A stretch of DNA of 64,000 nt from CBDBBY01 sp965203795 (GCA_965203795.1 OZ241915.1:2418001-2482000); one strand, 5' to 3'. Shown: positions 19,770-28,928, numbered from the stretch's first letter. Notes: generated from the sequence alone by a model not told the origin. Numbers and translations are program-made.

Positions 19770-20777
19770 ATGGCGCATGAAGCGGGCGCGGCGCTGAGGG
19801 ACAGATGCGCGGCGCTCGCGGAGGAGCTCGGACTGTGCCGCGCCGCGGAAATCGATTCGGTCGTGCCCCTCTCCGGCGGCGTTTCATCGGAAATCGCGGT
19901 CCTGAGCGCAGCGGGACGCAAATTCTGCGTCAAGTTCGCGCTGGAAAAGCTGCGGGTGGAGCAGGACTGGCGCGCGCCGCCGGAGCGGAACGGCGCGGAA
20001 TACGCCTGGCTGTCGTTCGCCTCCGGAATCGCGCCGGAATCGGTGCCCGAACTCTACGGGCGCTCCGCAAGCCTGAACGGGTTTGCGATGGAGTATCTCG
20101 ACCCCGGCGAATCCGTTCAATGGAAGAGCGAAATCCTTTCAGGATCGTTCCGACCCGGCGACGCCGTTGCCGCCGCCCGCCTGATCGGGCGGCTGCATGC
20201 CGCATCCCGCCGCGCCGGACCGGACTCGTCGGAATTCGCGAACTCAGCGACGTTCCGCGAGATCCGAGTCGCCCCCTACCTTTTGGCGACGGCCTCCCGC
20301 CATCCCCGGATCGCGTCGATTCTTGAGGCGACAGCCCGCGACCTCATGCTGGAACGGCCTGTCCTCATCCACGGGGACGTAAGCCCGAAGAACATACTGC
20401 TGCGCGGCGGCGCGCCGGTTCTGCTCGACGCCGAGTGCGCGACCATGGGCGACCCCGCCTTCGATCTTGCGTTCCTCCTGAACCATCTGGCGATCAAGGC
20501 GCTGCACTTGCCGGAACTGGAATCCGCCCTGCTCGCGGGCGCCCTCGAGTCGTGGCGGCAGTACGAGAGCCTTGTCGATTGGGAATCCGCGCGGGACCTT
20601 GAATGCCGGGTGTGCAGGCTGCTTCCCGCGCTCATGCTGGCGCGGATGGACGGCAAGTCTCCGGTTGAATACCTTTCGGCCGCTGAGCAGGACCGCGCGC
20701 GGTGCATCGCGACCCGGCGCATTTCGAACCCGCCCGGCGGCATCGGTGAATTCCTTTCCGACCTCGGAACCGCCTGA
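19770..20777 (+). CDS. Aminoglycoside phosphotransferase (APH)-family small-molecule kinase
   Basis: A 335-residue protein with the APH/choline-kinase fold. The catalytic loop LIHGDVSPKNILL (about 204-216) carries the Asp and Asn, and LLDAECATMGDPAFDLAFLL (about 222-241) carries the metal-binding Asp in a GDPAFDLA block. The nucleotide-lysine strand is likely KFCVKFALEK near 51-60. Natural substrates of such proteins range from choline and homoserine to sugars; resistance function is unlikely for a chromosomal metabolic neighbour. It is followed after 115 bp by an enolase-like gene on the same strand, so the kinase product might feed that enzyme; this is inference. Confidence 0.8.
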   Translation: MAHEAGAALRDRCAALAEELGLCRAAEIDSVVPLSGGVSSEIAVLSAAGRKFCVKFALEKLRVEQDWRAPPERNGAEYAWLSFASGIAPESVPELYGRSASLNGFAMEYLDPGESVQWKSEILSGSFRPGDAVAAARLIGRLHAASRRAGPDSSEFANSATFREIRVAPYLLATASRHPRIASILEATARDLMLERPVLIHGDVSPKNILLRGGAPVLLDAECATMGDPAFDLAFLLNHLAIKALHLPELESALLAGALESWRQYESLVDWESARDLECRVCRLLPALMLARMDGKSPVEYLSAAEQDRARCIATRRISNPPGGIGEFLSDLGTA

Positions 20778-20892
20778 TGGCAGCCGGCGCGCCAAATGCT
20801 TTGCGTCGCGCATCGCGTCGAACGCCCGGGCGGAGCATGAAGCCGAATTTGGCTGGCGCTTTACCGGCAACCCGCGGCGGAGGCGCCGCGAC

Positions 20893-22194
20893 ATGAGGAT
20901 TGAAGAGGTTTCGGCCCGCAGGATCTGGGATTCGAGAGGCCGTCCGACAGTGGAGGCCGCTGTCCGGCTGCAAGGCGGCGCTTGCGGGCGCGCGTCGGCG
21001 CCGGCCGGCGCGTCCCGCGGCTCGAAGGAAGCCGTCGAACTTCGCGACGGAGGCGAACGGCTCGGCGGGCTGGGCGTGAAGCGCGCCGTTCAGGCTGTGC
21101 AGGAAATCATCGCCCCCGCGATCATCGGAATGGATCCGCGAAGACAGCGCGAAATCGACTCGCTGATGATCGAGACCGACGGCACTCCGAACAGGTCGCG
21201 CCTGGGCGGAAACGCCACGACCGCCGTTTCCCTCGCCGTCTTCAACGCGGCCGCGGCAGGAGCGGGGGTTCCCGCTTGGCGGAAGGCGGCCGAAGGCGCG
21301 GGGCAGGATCCCGAGCTTCCGCTGCCCGAGATCCAGATCTTCGGCGGCGGCGCCCATGCCCAGCGGCGCATCGACATCCAGGACCTCATGGTAATGGCGC
21401 CCGGCGCGGCCGATTTCGACGAGTGCCTCGAGCTCACCGCGGAAATCTACCAGGCTGCAGGCGCAATCATGCGCGAACGAGGGCGGCTGGCCGGAGTCGC
21501 CGACGAAGGCGGCTGGTGGCCGGATTTCAAATCCAACGAGGAAGCGCTGGAAACCTTGGCGCTCGCAATCGAGAAGGCGGGCGGGTCGCCGGGCGGCGAT
21601 GCGGTCATCTCGCTCGACATGGCGGCTTCGGAATTTTGGAGCGATGGCCGCTACCGGCTCTCCTTGGACGGCGTTGAACTCGATTCCGGGGGAATGCTGG
21701 ACCTGCTGTCGAAGTGGATCGAAGCCTATCCCATTGTCTCAATTGAGGATCCGTTTTCGGAGCACGACATGGAGGGCATGAAGTCGTTCACGGAAGCCCA
21801 CGGAAAGCGGGTCCAGATTGTCGGCGACGACTGCCTTGTGACCAGTCCCGCGCGGATCAGGTCCGCAGCGAACGCGAACGCCTGCAACGCCGCTCTGCTC
21901 AAGGTCAACCAAGCCGGGACCTTGTCGGAAACGCTCGATGCTTGCGCCGCGGCGCGCGAGGCGGGCTGGCGGTCCATCGTATCCGCGCGCTCCGGCGAAA
22001 CCGAAGATGCGACGATTTCCCATTTGGCGACGGGCTGGGCCGCCGGTCAGCTGAAGGTCGGGAGCTTTGCCCGTTCCGAACGGATGGCCAAGTGGAACGA
22101 GTGCGTCCGGATCCAGGACGAAATCGGAGCCCGCGCCTTCGCCGGCGGGAAGCCGCTTTCAAACACCTGGTGGGCGGAAGGCCGCCGAACCTAA
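20893..22194 (+). CDS. Enolase-superfamily protein, divergent enolase paralog
   Basis: A 433-residue protein that aligns along its whole length with phosphopyruvate hydratase. Recognisable blocks are IWDSRGRPTVEAAV, GASRGSKEAVELRDGG, GGAHAQRRIDIQD, VADEGGWWPDF (the DEGG acid), SLDMAASEF, SIEDPFSEHD, VGDDCLVTSP, LLKVNQAGTLSETL (the catalytic Lys) and GQLKVGSFARSERMAKWNE. The three metal-binding acids and both lysines seem kept. The nearly invariant SHRSGETED is SARSGETED here, so the active-site His is replaced by Ala, and the PSGAST loop is PAGASR. A different substrate or weak enolase activity is likely. GGAGG lies 10 bp before the ATG. Stop codons overlap those of convergent glpD. Confidence 0.85.
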   Translation: MRIEEVSARRIWDSRGRPTVEAAVRLQGGACGRASAPAGASRGSKEAVELRDGGERLGGLGVKRAVQAVQEIIAPAIIGMDPRRQREIDSLMIETDGTPNRSRLGGNATTAVSLAVFNAAAAGAGVPAWRKAAEGAGQDPELPLPEIQIFGGGAHAQRRIDIQDLMVMAPGAADFDECLELTAEIYQAAGAIMRERGRLAGVADEGGWWPDFKSNEEALETLALAIEKAGGSPGGDAVISLDMAASEFWSDGRYRLSLDGVELDSGGMLDLLSKWIEAYPIVSIEDPFSEHDMEGMKSFTEAHGKRVQIVGDDCLVTSPARIRSAANANACNAALLKVNQAGTLSETLDACAAAREAGWRSIVSARSGETEDATISHLATGWAAGQLKVGSFARSERMAKWNECVRIQDEIGARAFAGGKPLSNTWWAEGRRT

Positions 22195-23756
22195 GCTGCG
22201 TGGGTTTCCTGGCCTTCCGGCCCGGCTTCAGCCTCCGCCATCCACCGCTCGAATTCGGCCCGCTCCAAGTCTGAGAGGTGCATCCCGTGCTTCGTGCGCC
22301 TGTCCAGGATGTCGCCAGCTGATCGAGCCCATTCCCGCCGCATCAGCCACCTCGCCTCCTGTTCATAAAGCAGCCCGCCGAAATGCCGTCCCAGATCGGC
22401 CATCGACGCCGCATCCGCGACAAGCGCTTCCGATTCGGTTCCGTACGTCCGGACAAGATGCGATGCCAAACCGGGGACCAGCCACGGACGGGCTTCCGTC
22501 CATTCCCGCGCCCATCCCTCGAAATCGCCGCCATCCGGAGCGCCTCCCGGCAGCGGCTCGACGCCTGTCCACGATCCCCGGAGCGACGGGAACCGGCAGC
22601 GCAAAAGGTCCAGCGCATCCTCGGCGAGCACCCTGTAGGTCGTCAACTTGCCGCCAAGCACGGTAACGGCCGGACATGACGGGCTGTCCAGCTCCAGCCG
22701 GTAGTCGCGGGTGACTTTCGGAGCGGACTTGTCCGGATCATCGTCGAACAGCGGACGGACTCCGGCAAATGCGCCTTGGACATCGGCCGCCGCGAATTCG
22801 GTCGCGAAATGCCCGTTCACAACGCCAAGCAAGTGGTCGATCTCGGGCCCGGACGGGTCCGCGTCCTCCGGCCTCCCGTCAAACGGGACGTCCGTGGTCC
22901 CGACCAGCGCGTGGCCGTCTAGATACGGATAGGCGAAGATGATCCGCCTGTCGGCGGTCTGAACGACGTAGCCGTGCTCCCCTTTCCACCATTGGCGCAG
23001 CATGATGTGGCTGCCCTTCACGAGGCGGATGCTCCGTCTGCTTGAGACACCTTCAATCCGGTCCGCAACGGATTTTACCCAAGGGCCTGCGGTGTTCGCC
23101 AGCGCCCGCGCCGTGACCTGGAACGCGCCGCTGGCCGCGCGCAATTCCGCCTGCCACATCCCGTCGGCCCGGCACGCAGAGGTCAATTCCGTCCCGACCA
23201 GTATTTTTGCGCCCTTCTCCTTGGCGCCCAGCGCATTTGCCATGACCAGCCGCGCGTCGTCGCCCCATGCGTCCCAGTACGAGAAACCCGTCCGGAACCG
23301 GTCCTGCACCGTTTCCCCTTCCGGCGCCGACCGGAGATTGAGCACCGAGGTTCCCGGGAGCTGCTGCCGCCCGCCGATATGGTCGTAAATCAGCAGGCCC
23401 AGCCGCACGATCGCCCGCGGCCGCATTTGCGGGCTGTGCAGAAGCACGAGTCGGAGCGGCCGGGTCAGATGCGGCGCGAGGTGCAGAAGGCGATCCCTTT
23501 CCTTGAGCGCCTTCCGCACCAGCCCGAATTCGAAGTTCTCGAGGTACCTGAGGCCGCCGTGAATGAACTTCGTCGACCGCGAGGAGGTGCCTTCGCCCAG
23601 ATCGCCTTTTTCGCACAGGAGAACCGTAAGGCCGCGGCCCGCCGCGTCCCGCGCGATCGCGGATCCGTTGATGCCGCCTCCTACGACGAGAAGGTCAAAC
23701 GGCTCCGCGAAGTCATTGGGGTGCTGTGCGGTCTTACAATCCACGGCGAGTCGCAT
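22191..23756 (-). CDS. glpD: Glycerol-3-phosphate dehydrogenase (aerobic, FAD)
   Basis: A ~521-residue membrane-associated flavoenzyme oxidising sn-glycerol 3-phosphate to dihydroxyacetone phosphate and passing electrons to quinone. Seen: DLLVVGGGINGSAIARDAAG (ADP-binding), SSRSTKFIHGGLRYLE (family signature), WDAWGDDARLVMANALGAKE, KGSHIML, IFAYPYLDGHALVGTTDVPF and VTVLGGKLTTYRVLAEDALD. Full length. The ATG chosen gives MRLAVDCK; a GTG lies two codons upstream. No glpK or glpF is nearby. The end overlaps the enolase-like gene by 4 bp in convergent orientation. Confidence 0.95.
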   Translation of the reverse strand: MRLAVDCKTAQHPNDFAEPFDLLVVGGGINGSAIARDAAGRGLTVLLCEKGDLGEGTSSRSTKFIHGGLRYLENFEFGLVRKALKERDRLLHLAPHLTRPLRLVLLHSPQMRPRAIVRLGLLIYDHIGGRQQLPGTSVLNLRSAPEGETVQDRFRTGFSYWDAWGDDARLVMANALGAKEKGAKILVGTELTSACRADGMWQAELRAASGAFQVTARALANTAGPWVKSVADRIEGVSSRRSIRLVKGSHIMLRQWWKGEHGYVVQTADRRIIFAYPYLDGHALVGTTDVPFDGRPEDADPSGPEIDHLLGVVNGHFATEFAAADVQGAFAGVRPLFDDDPDKSAPKVTRDYRLELDSPSCPAVTVLGGKLTTYRVLAEDALDLLRCRFPSLRGSWTGVEPLPGGAPDGGDFEGWAREWTEARPWLVPGLASHLVRTYGTESEALVADAASMADLGRHFGGLLYEQEARWLMRREWARSAGDILDRRTKHGMHLSDLERAEFERWMAEAEAGPEGQETHAA

Positions 23757-23939
23757 CCGCACGCCCGCTTGCGCACGGCGATGCGTCCAAGTAGTTCCCG
23801 CTGAGAAGCAATCCGCCCGCGGGCGGGTCCGCGCGGACGGCGCGGATGCTTAGTCCGCGGCATCGCCCAATTCAAGCGCGGCTGCAAGCGTCGCCGGGAC
23901 CTGCGGCAACAACGATGTTCAGCATTTCGAGGAAGCAAC

Positions 23940-24779
23940 ATGAAACTCGCACGAATTGGCCCGAAGGGCGCCGAAAAACCCGCCGCCTTGGACAGCGACG
24001 GGCGCTACCGCGATCTATCGGAGGTTGTGGACGACATTGCCGGCAGGGCGCTTTCGGACATGTCCTGGTCCAATGGCCTGGATTTGAGCCGCTTGGCATT
24101 GCTGCCCGAAGGCCTCCGCATCGGACCGTGCGTCGGCTCGGTCGGCAAGATCATCTGCGTCGGCCTCAACTACTCCGACCACGCCGCGGAAACCGGTCAT
24201 ACGCCTCCTTCCGAACCGATACTGTTCGGAAAGGCGACATCCGCCATCGTCGGGCCGTACGACGATGTGGTGCTTCCGCGCGGATCCGAGAAGACGGACT
24301 GGGAGGTCGAACTCGGCGTCGTGATCGGCAAGGAGGCGAAATACGTGTCCGAAGAGGACGCGATGGACCACGTCGCGGGCTTCTGCGTAGTGAATGACGT
24401 ATCGGAGCGCGCGTTCCAAGCGGAACGCTGCGGCCAGTGGATCAAGGGCAAAAGCGCCGACACCTTCGCTCCCATCGGCCCGTGGCTCGTGACCCGGGAC
24501 GAAGTGCCGGATCCGTCGAACTTGGCGATGTGGCTCGACGTCGACGGCCACCGCTTCCAGAACGGTTCGACCAGCACGATGATCTTCGGTGTCCGGACGC
24601 TCGTCAGCTACATCTCGCAATTCATGTCGCTGCAGCCGGGAGACATCATCCCGACCGGAACTCCGCCAGGCGTAGGTTCCGGACAGAAGCCGCAAGTCTT
24701 CCTCAAGCCCGGCCAAACCGTGCGGCTTGGCGTCGAGGGTCTCGGAGAGCAGCAGCAGAACGTCTTGGCAAGCCCCTGA
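23940..24779 (+). CDS. Fumarylacetoacetate hydrolase (FAH)-family protein
   Basis: A 279-residue enzyme of the FAH superfamily (C-C bond hydrolases, isomerases and decarboxylases of oxo-acids). The family core begins ICVGLNYSDHAAETGH (about 71-86), then PILFGKATSAIVGPYDDVVLP, then the metal ligands in DWEVELGVVIGKEAKYV (E-x-E, about 119-135), GFCVVNDVSERAFQ and GDIIPTGTPPGVG near the C-terminus. Similar proteins are annotated as ureidoglycolate lyase-like or acylpyruvase-like; the substrate cannot be told from sequence. GAGGAAG lies just before the ATG. It is divergent from glpD (183-bp gap) and convergent with prmA. Confidence 0.88.
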   Translation: MKLARIGPKGAEKPAALDSDGRYRDLSEVVDDIAGRALSDMSWSNGLDLSRLALLPEGLRIGPCVGSVGKIICVGLNYSDHAAETGHTPPSEPILFGKATSAIVGPYDDVVLPRGSEKTDWEVELGVVIGKEAKYVSEEDAMDHVAGFCVVNDVSERAFQAERCGQWIKGKSADTFAPIGPWLVTRDEVPDPSNLAMWLDVDGHRFQNGSTSTMIFGVRTLVSYISQFMSLQPGDIIPTGTPPGVGSGQKPQVFLKPGQTVRLGVEGLGEQQQNVLASP

Positions 24780-24813
24780 CCGGCTACGCGCGGGCTCGGT
24801 TCGGACCGGTCAG
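24776..24813. terminator. Hairpin between convergent FAH and prmA genes
   Basis: A perfect 8-bp inverted repeat (ctgaccgg / ccggtcag, 22-nt spacer) contains the stop codons of both convergent genes, one in each arm. There is no T tract, so it is at most a weak or factor-assisted bidirectional terminator. Confidence 0.35.
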
Positions 24814-25685
24814 CCGAACCGGCGGACCAGGCTCAGCGTAGCCCATTCTCCGTCGTACCGCGCGCCTGCAAGTTCGAATCCGGCGCCCGCATAGGCCTCA
24901 ATGGCTTTCCGGGACTGGCATTCCAGCAGCCCGGAAAGCACCGCCATTCCGCCTTCGTTGACGAATCTCCGGAACTCGCCGACCAGCGAAAGCAGCGGCC
25001 TGAGCACGATGTTGGCGAAGACCAGATCGTAGGGTCCTGCCCGCCGGTGCGCCTCATGGTCGAAGCCTTCGGCGACAGCGCAAACGACCCGGTTCGAAAG
25101 TGAATTGCATTCGATATTCGTTTTTGCGACTTCAACCGCGACAGGGTCGGAGTCGGTGGCCACGACTGCCGCATCCCAAGTCCGCGCCGCCGCCATCGCG
25201 AGAATTCCCGTTCCGCAACCGATGTCAGCGACCGTTTCGACTCTATGCCCCGAATCCGCGATGTCCTGAAGAACGGCCATGCACGCCGCGGTGGTGGGAT
25301 GGTGTCCCGTTCCGAACGCCATCGAGGCTTCGATTTCAAGCGCCGCGGCATCCGCGGGAATTGTGCGCCTGCTGTGGCCGCCGTGAATCCAGAAGCCGCC
25401 CGCTTGAACAGGCTTGAGGTCCCTTCTGACCTTTGCCACCCAGCCCGTATCAGGAATCTCCGACACGACGAACGAGGAGCCGCCAAACGCCTTGGCAAGA
25501 AGCTCCAAAGCTATCGGATCCGGGCGGCTCTGGAAGTATCCGCCGACCTCCCAGCGCCCGGCGCCGTCCTCGATCTTGGTTGCCGCAGTCGCTGCGGGCG
25601 GAGGATCAATGGATTCCAAAGCTGCGGTTAGCCGCTCCGCAGCCATCCTGGTGCCTATGACAGACAGCGCGGAAAACGTCGCCAT
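24810..25685 (-). CDS. prmA: Ribosomal protein L11 methyltransferase PrmA
   Basis: A 291-residue SAM-dependent methyltransferase that trimethylates ribosomal protein L11. Signatures are AFGTGHHPTTAACM (about 128-141), VADIGCGTGILAMAAAR (motif I, about 157-173), ATDSDPVAVEVAKTN and YDLVFANIVLRPLLSL (motif IV, N-I-V in place of N-P-P-Y). The start is the ATG giving MATFSALSV; the longer open frame upstream is low-complexity and unsupported. It follows msrA on the same strand with a 28-bp gap. Confidence 0.92.
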   Translation of the reverse strand: MATFSALSVIGTRMAAERLTAALESIDPPPAATAATKIEDGAGRWEVGGYFQSRPDPIALELLAKAFGGSSFVVSEIPDTGWVAKVRRDLKPVQAGGFWIHGGHSRRTIPADAAALEIEASMAFGTGHHPTTAACMAVLQDIADSGHRVETVADIGCGTGILAMAAARTWDAAVVATDSDPVAVEVAKTNIECNSLSNRVVCAVAEGFDHEAHRRAGPYDLVFANIVLRPLLSLVGEFRRFVNEGGMAVLSGLLECQSRKAIEAYAGAGFELAGARYDGEWATLSLVRRFG

Positions 25686-25713
25686 GCGCTGCTGAACGCC
25701 GTCCGCCCGGACC

Positions 25714-26367
25714 TTACGCTTCCATATCGACCGCCGGGAATTCCACGCCCGTTCCTCGGAGGCTGCAGTATCCGCCGCGGACCTTCGCCAAATACTGCTG
25801 GTGGTACTCCTCCGCGAAGTAAAACTCGGGAGCCTCCCTGATCTCGGTAGTGACCGGTCCGAGGCCGACGCTCTTGATCCGGTCCGCGTAAGCATCGCGC
25901 GATTCCGATGCTAGCTCGAATTGCTCGTCGCCGCAGGTGTAGATTCCTGAGCGGTACTGCGTTCCGATGTCGTTGCCCTGCCGCATGCCCTGCGTGGGAT
26001 CATGGTTTTCCCAGAACGCCTTCAGCAGGTCGTTGAATCCGATCCGCGCCGGATCGTACGCGACCTTGACCACCTCGTTGTGCCCGGTGAGTCCCGTGCA
26101 CACTTCCTGGTAGGTCGGGTTGGGCGTGAGGCCAGCGGCGTAGCCGGCGGCCGTCACCCAGACCCCGTCCATGCTCCAGAAGAGCCGTTCGACTCCCCAG
26201 AAGCAGCCCATTCCGAACATCGCGTCGCGCGTTCCGGGCGGATGCGGCCCCTTCAGGCTGCGCCCGCTAACGAAATGGGTTTCTGCGGTGTCGATCGGGC
26301 TTGCCCTTCCCGGAAGGGCGTCTTCGCGGTCGGGCATTCTAGATTTCGCGGTTGTGAAGGAAAACAT
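25714..26367 (-). CDS. msrA: Peptide methionine sulfoxide reductase MsrA
   Basis: A 217-residue enzyme that reduces the S-form of methionine sulfoxide in proteins. The catalytic block FGMGCFWGVERLFW (nucleophilic Cys, about residue 54) and YAAGLTPNPTYQEVCTGLTG, HDPTQGMRQGNDIGTQYRSG and EEYHQQYLAK follow in the usual order. The start given is the ATG for MFSFTTAK because a perfect AGGAGG sits 4 bp before it. An ATG seven codons earlier overlaps the dam stop (ATGA) but has no such site. The ~45-residue N-terminal extension before the catalytic core is longer than minimal MsrA. Confidence 0.93.
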   Translation of the reverse strand: MFSFTTAKSRMPDREDALPGRASPIDTAETHFVSGRSLKGPHPPGTRDAMFGMGCFWGVERLFWSMDGVWVTAAGYAAGLTPNPTYQEVCTGLTGHNEVVKVAYDPARIGFNDLLKAFWENHDPTQGMRQGNDIGTQYRSGIYTCGDEQFELASESRDAYADRIKSVGLGPVTTEIREAPEFYFAEEYHQQYLAKVRGGYCSLRGTGVEFPAVDMEA

Positions 26368-26371
26368 GCCG

Positions 26372-26377
26372 CCTCCT
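26372..26377 (-). promoter_or_regulatory. Shine-Dalgarno AGGAGG deciding the msrA start
   Basis: A consensus AGGAGG lies 4 bp upstream of the second msrA ATG and inside the alternative reading from the first ATG. It favours the 217-residue product. Confidence 0.7.
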
Positions 26378-26384
26378 GAGTTGT

Positions 26385-27239
26385 TCATCCGATGATCAAA
26401 GCCTCCGCCATCCTGTTTCGCAAGACCTCTGCAGCACCCAAATGATAAAAATGCGGAACAATCCTGATCTCGTAGCCCGAGAATGCCTGATGCAAGCGAT
26501 CATTTCTTCGATATCTGTTTTCAGACCACATTGAGTAGAGGAACGGGCACGGAAGCTCTTTCAAACGGTTTTCAAGACGAGAAGCATCCTCGTCATTCCA
26601 CGAATTGAAATAATCCGTGAACCGTCCGGCATAAGGCGGATCAGCATACACGAAGTCCTCATCCTGAGCGTGGTCGATAACGTCCGACCAGTCTGAACAC
26701 ACGAATTCCCAATCCTTTCCGTGCATTCTGTCCGCGGCCCACTGCACCTGATTGCAAATTTTTGTGATGTAGGCGCCGGAGAACCTCTCAGGCTTCCGGC
26801 AAAAAGGAGTATTGAATTGCCCCTTTTGGTTGAAACGCATAAGCCCGTTAAAACATGAACGATTCAGAAAAAGGAAATCATGCGGATCGCAGCAGCGGTT
26901 GAAGCGCTCCCGCACCCGATAATAGTGGTCCTGTCCGTCACGCATGAGATACGCGCCTTCCAGTTCCAGGAACGAGCGGGCTGAATTCGCGGTAACTGCA
27001 TTTTCTTGAACCGCCTTGTAGAAGCGAATCAGGTGGACATTGGTGTCTCCCAGTAGGGCGCGGTCGGGATTGATGTTGAAAAGCACGGCGGCGGAACCGA
27101 CAAACGGCTCAATCCATCTTCCTCTGCCATGCCAATCCATACTCGCCCTGATATGCGGAACAATCCTCGTCTTGATGCCCTGCATCTTGATAGGCGGCGC
27201 TTTAATTCGATTCACGCTGCCAAGTTCTGCCAATGTCAA
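26385..27239 (-). CDS. Orphan D12-class N6-adenine DNA methyltransferase (Dam-like)
   Basis: A ~284-residue type alpha adenine methylase. The SAM-binding block WIEPFVGSAAVLFNINPDRA (about 42-61), the region LFLNRSCFNGLMRFNQKGQF and the catalytic motif DFVYADPPYAGRFTDYF (about 191-207) are in the order of the Dam/DpnM family. The start is TTG at 27239; the homologous N-terminal block APPIKMQGIKTRIV begins around residue 14, so the internal ATG at residue 19 is too late. GC content is visibly lower than in msrA and prmA. No restriction gene is adjacent. Its stop overlaps a possible upstream msrA ATG. A phage or mobile origin and a regulatory role are inferences; the recognised site is unknown. 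Confidence 0.85.
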   Translation of the reverse strand: MTLAELGSVNRIKAPPIKMQGIKTRIVPHIRASMDWHGRGRWIEPFVGSAAVLFNINPDRALLGDTNVHLIRFYKAVQENAVTANSARSFLELEGAYLMRDGQDHYYRVRERFNRCCDPHDFLFLNRSCFNGLMRFNQKGQFNTPFCRKPERFSGAYITKICNQVQWAADRMHGKDWEFVCSDWSDVIDHAQDEDFVYADPPYAGRFTDYFNSWNDEDASRLENRLKELPCPFLYSMWSENRYRRNDRLHQAFSGYEIRIVPHFYHLGAAEVLRNRMAEALIIG

Positions 27240-27674
27240 TTTTTTACCAATCCCGCTCGTTCAGGCAGGTGCACGCATGGCCGAGTGATGGTTGCGGTCG
27301 CAAAAGCGGTCACTAAACTCAATTAGTTCACCGTTCGGGTGAACAATGGAAGAGGACGATGCGTGCCGAGATAGCTTGTGAATGACAGCGCGCGTATTGC
27401 TCTGCGCATGCAGTCGCGCGTCCATGTGTCCGCAGCGGATGCGAAGCCTCTTCCAGTCGCGCTCGTTCATTCGCTCACAGCCGGAGCGAGCTTTGTCGGT
27501 TTTGTCGGGCCGGAGAGCAGCGGACGCATATCATGTGGCGCGCGGCGCTCCAATTCTGAACTCCGGGATGGTTCCTGCGCGGCTGCGAGTCTGGCCCGAT
27601 GCATTGGCTCCGCCTCCTGCTCGTCACCGAAGCATCTTCAAAATCCGCGAGAGCCATCGCCGAAAGTACCCGCG
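27240..27674. other. Gene-free 435-bp stretch between the methylase and MFS genes
   Basis: No supportable gene is seen on either strand; open frames here have no recognisable similarity. A 7-bp hairpin (gttcacc / ggtgaac, 5-nt loop) lies at 27326-27344 without a T tract. The first ~150 bp share the lower GC of the methylase gene. Confidence 0.4.
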
Positions 27675-28928
27675 TCAGCCAGCCTGTCCGGCCGCCGGAC
27701 GGCAGAAGATGGTTTCGCGTCCCGGACCGGGATTTCTTGGAACCATCAGGCTGAGAGCAAGCGATCCGACCGCCATCGCCGCGGCCAGCCCGAACACGGC
27801 GCCGGGCGAAACGATCCACAGGTAGCCGAGCAAAGCGGGAAGGAACACGGCCGCTATATGGTTGATCGTGAACGCGACGGCCGATGTGGGCGCAATGTCG
27901 CCGACATCCGCGATCTTCTGGAAGTACGTCTTCAGCGCGAACGCAAGCGCAAAGAACAGGTGGTCGAGCACATAGAGCGCTGCCGCCACCAAAACTCCCC
28001 AGCCGAAATAATAGATCCCTCCATAGGCGAGGAACACGCAGGCGAGTCCGAAATACTCGAAAGCCAGCGCGTTCCTTTCGCCGAACCGGCCGATCGCCCC
28101 GCCCATCAGCGGAGCGAAAAGCATGTTCGCGAGGAAGTTCACCATGAAGAGCGCGGTGACCTCGTGCACTTCGAGACCGAAGCGTTCCACCATCATGAAC
28201 GCTGCGAACACCACGAAAATCTGGCGACGGGCGCCGGACAGGAATACCAAGGCGTAATAGAGCCAGTAGCGGGATCGCAGCACCATGCGCGCCCGCTGCC
28301 GGGTCGGCGATTCGAACTGGGGGTACGCCAGGATTGCAAAGACGGCGATCGCGAGCGTGACGCCTCCCGCAGCCAGATACACGGCGTTGTACGACAGTTC
28401 GAAAAACCGCCAGCCAACGATCACGAGCCCGTACGCGACCAGCGAAGCAGCCGAGCCGATCGACACGATCCATCCGATGGTCTGCGGCGCCCGATCCTTG
28501 CGTATCCACTGCAGCTGGAGCGACTGGTTCACGGTCTCGTAATAGTGGAAGCCGATCGAGCTGATCATCGTGGTCAGCAGCAGCCCTTGGAAGCTGGGAA
28601 ACCAGGCCACGACGGCGGTCGCGCTTCCCAGAGCGAGCAGGGAAATGACGCCGAGAACCTGCTCCCTGATGAATATGATCAGGGCGATGACGCCGACCGC
28701 AAGAAAGCCGGGGATTTCGCGAACGGTATGGAGCCAGCCGATTCCGACGCCGTCCATCCCGACGACTTCGACGACGAAATTGTTCAGCAGAGCGTTCCAC
28801 GTCGCGAAAGAGACCGGCATCGCCGCTGCAAGCAGAAAAAGCAGGAATACAGGGCGCCGCCAAAACGGGAGATCAGCGGCGTCCTCCAGCAGGACCCGTT
28901 TGAACAATCCTGTGCCGTTTCCGGTCAC
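27675..28928 (-). CDS. MFS transporter
   Basis: A 417-residue integral membrane protein with about 12 hydrophobic segments, e.g. RPVFLLFLLAAAMPVSFATW (about 25-44), FLAVGVIALIIFIREQVLGV, AVYLAAGGVTLAIAVFAILA and AAAMAVGSLALSLMV near the C-terminus. The pattern of paired six-helix halves with a polar loop near residues 205-220 (YPQFESPTRQRARMVLRSRY) fits the major facilitator superfamily. The substrate is not predictable. It lies 140 bp after rpsD on the same strand and does not look co-transcribed by function. Confidence 0.8.
   Translation of the reverse strand: MTGNGTGLFKRVLLEDAADLPFWRRPVFLLFLLAAAMPVSFATWNALLNNFVVEVVGMDGVGIGWLHTVREIPGFLAVGVIALIIFIREQVLGVISLLALGSATAVVAWFPSFQGLLLTTMISSIGFHYYETVNQSLQLQWIRKDRAPQTIGWIVSIGSAASLVAYGLVIVGWRFFELSYNAVYLAAGGVTLAIAVFAILAYPQFESPTRQRARMVLRSRYWLYYALVFLSGARRQIFVVFAAFMMVERFGLEVHEVTALFMVNFLANMLFAPLMGGAIGRFGERNALAFEYFGLACVFLAYGGIYYFGWGVLVAAALYVLDHLFFALAFALKTYFQKIADVGDIAPTSAVAFTINHIAAVFLPALLGYLWIVSPGAVFGLAAAMAVGSLALSLMVPRNPGPGRETIFCRPAAGQAG

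Noticed and set aside
27326..27344. A small hairpin as a terminator or tRNA arm
   Set aside because: The stem is 7 bp with no T tract and no cloverleaf partner; noted only within the intergenic entry.
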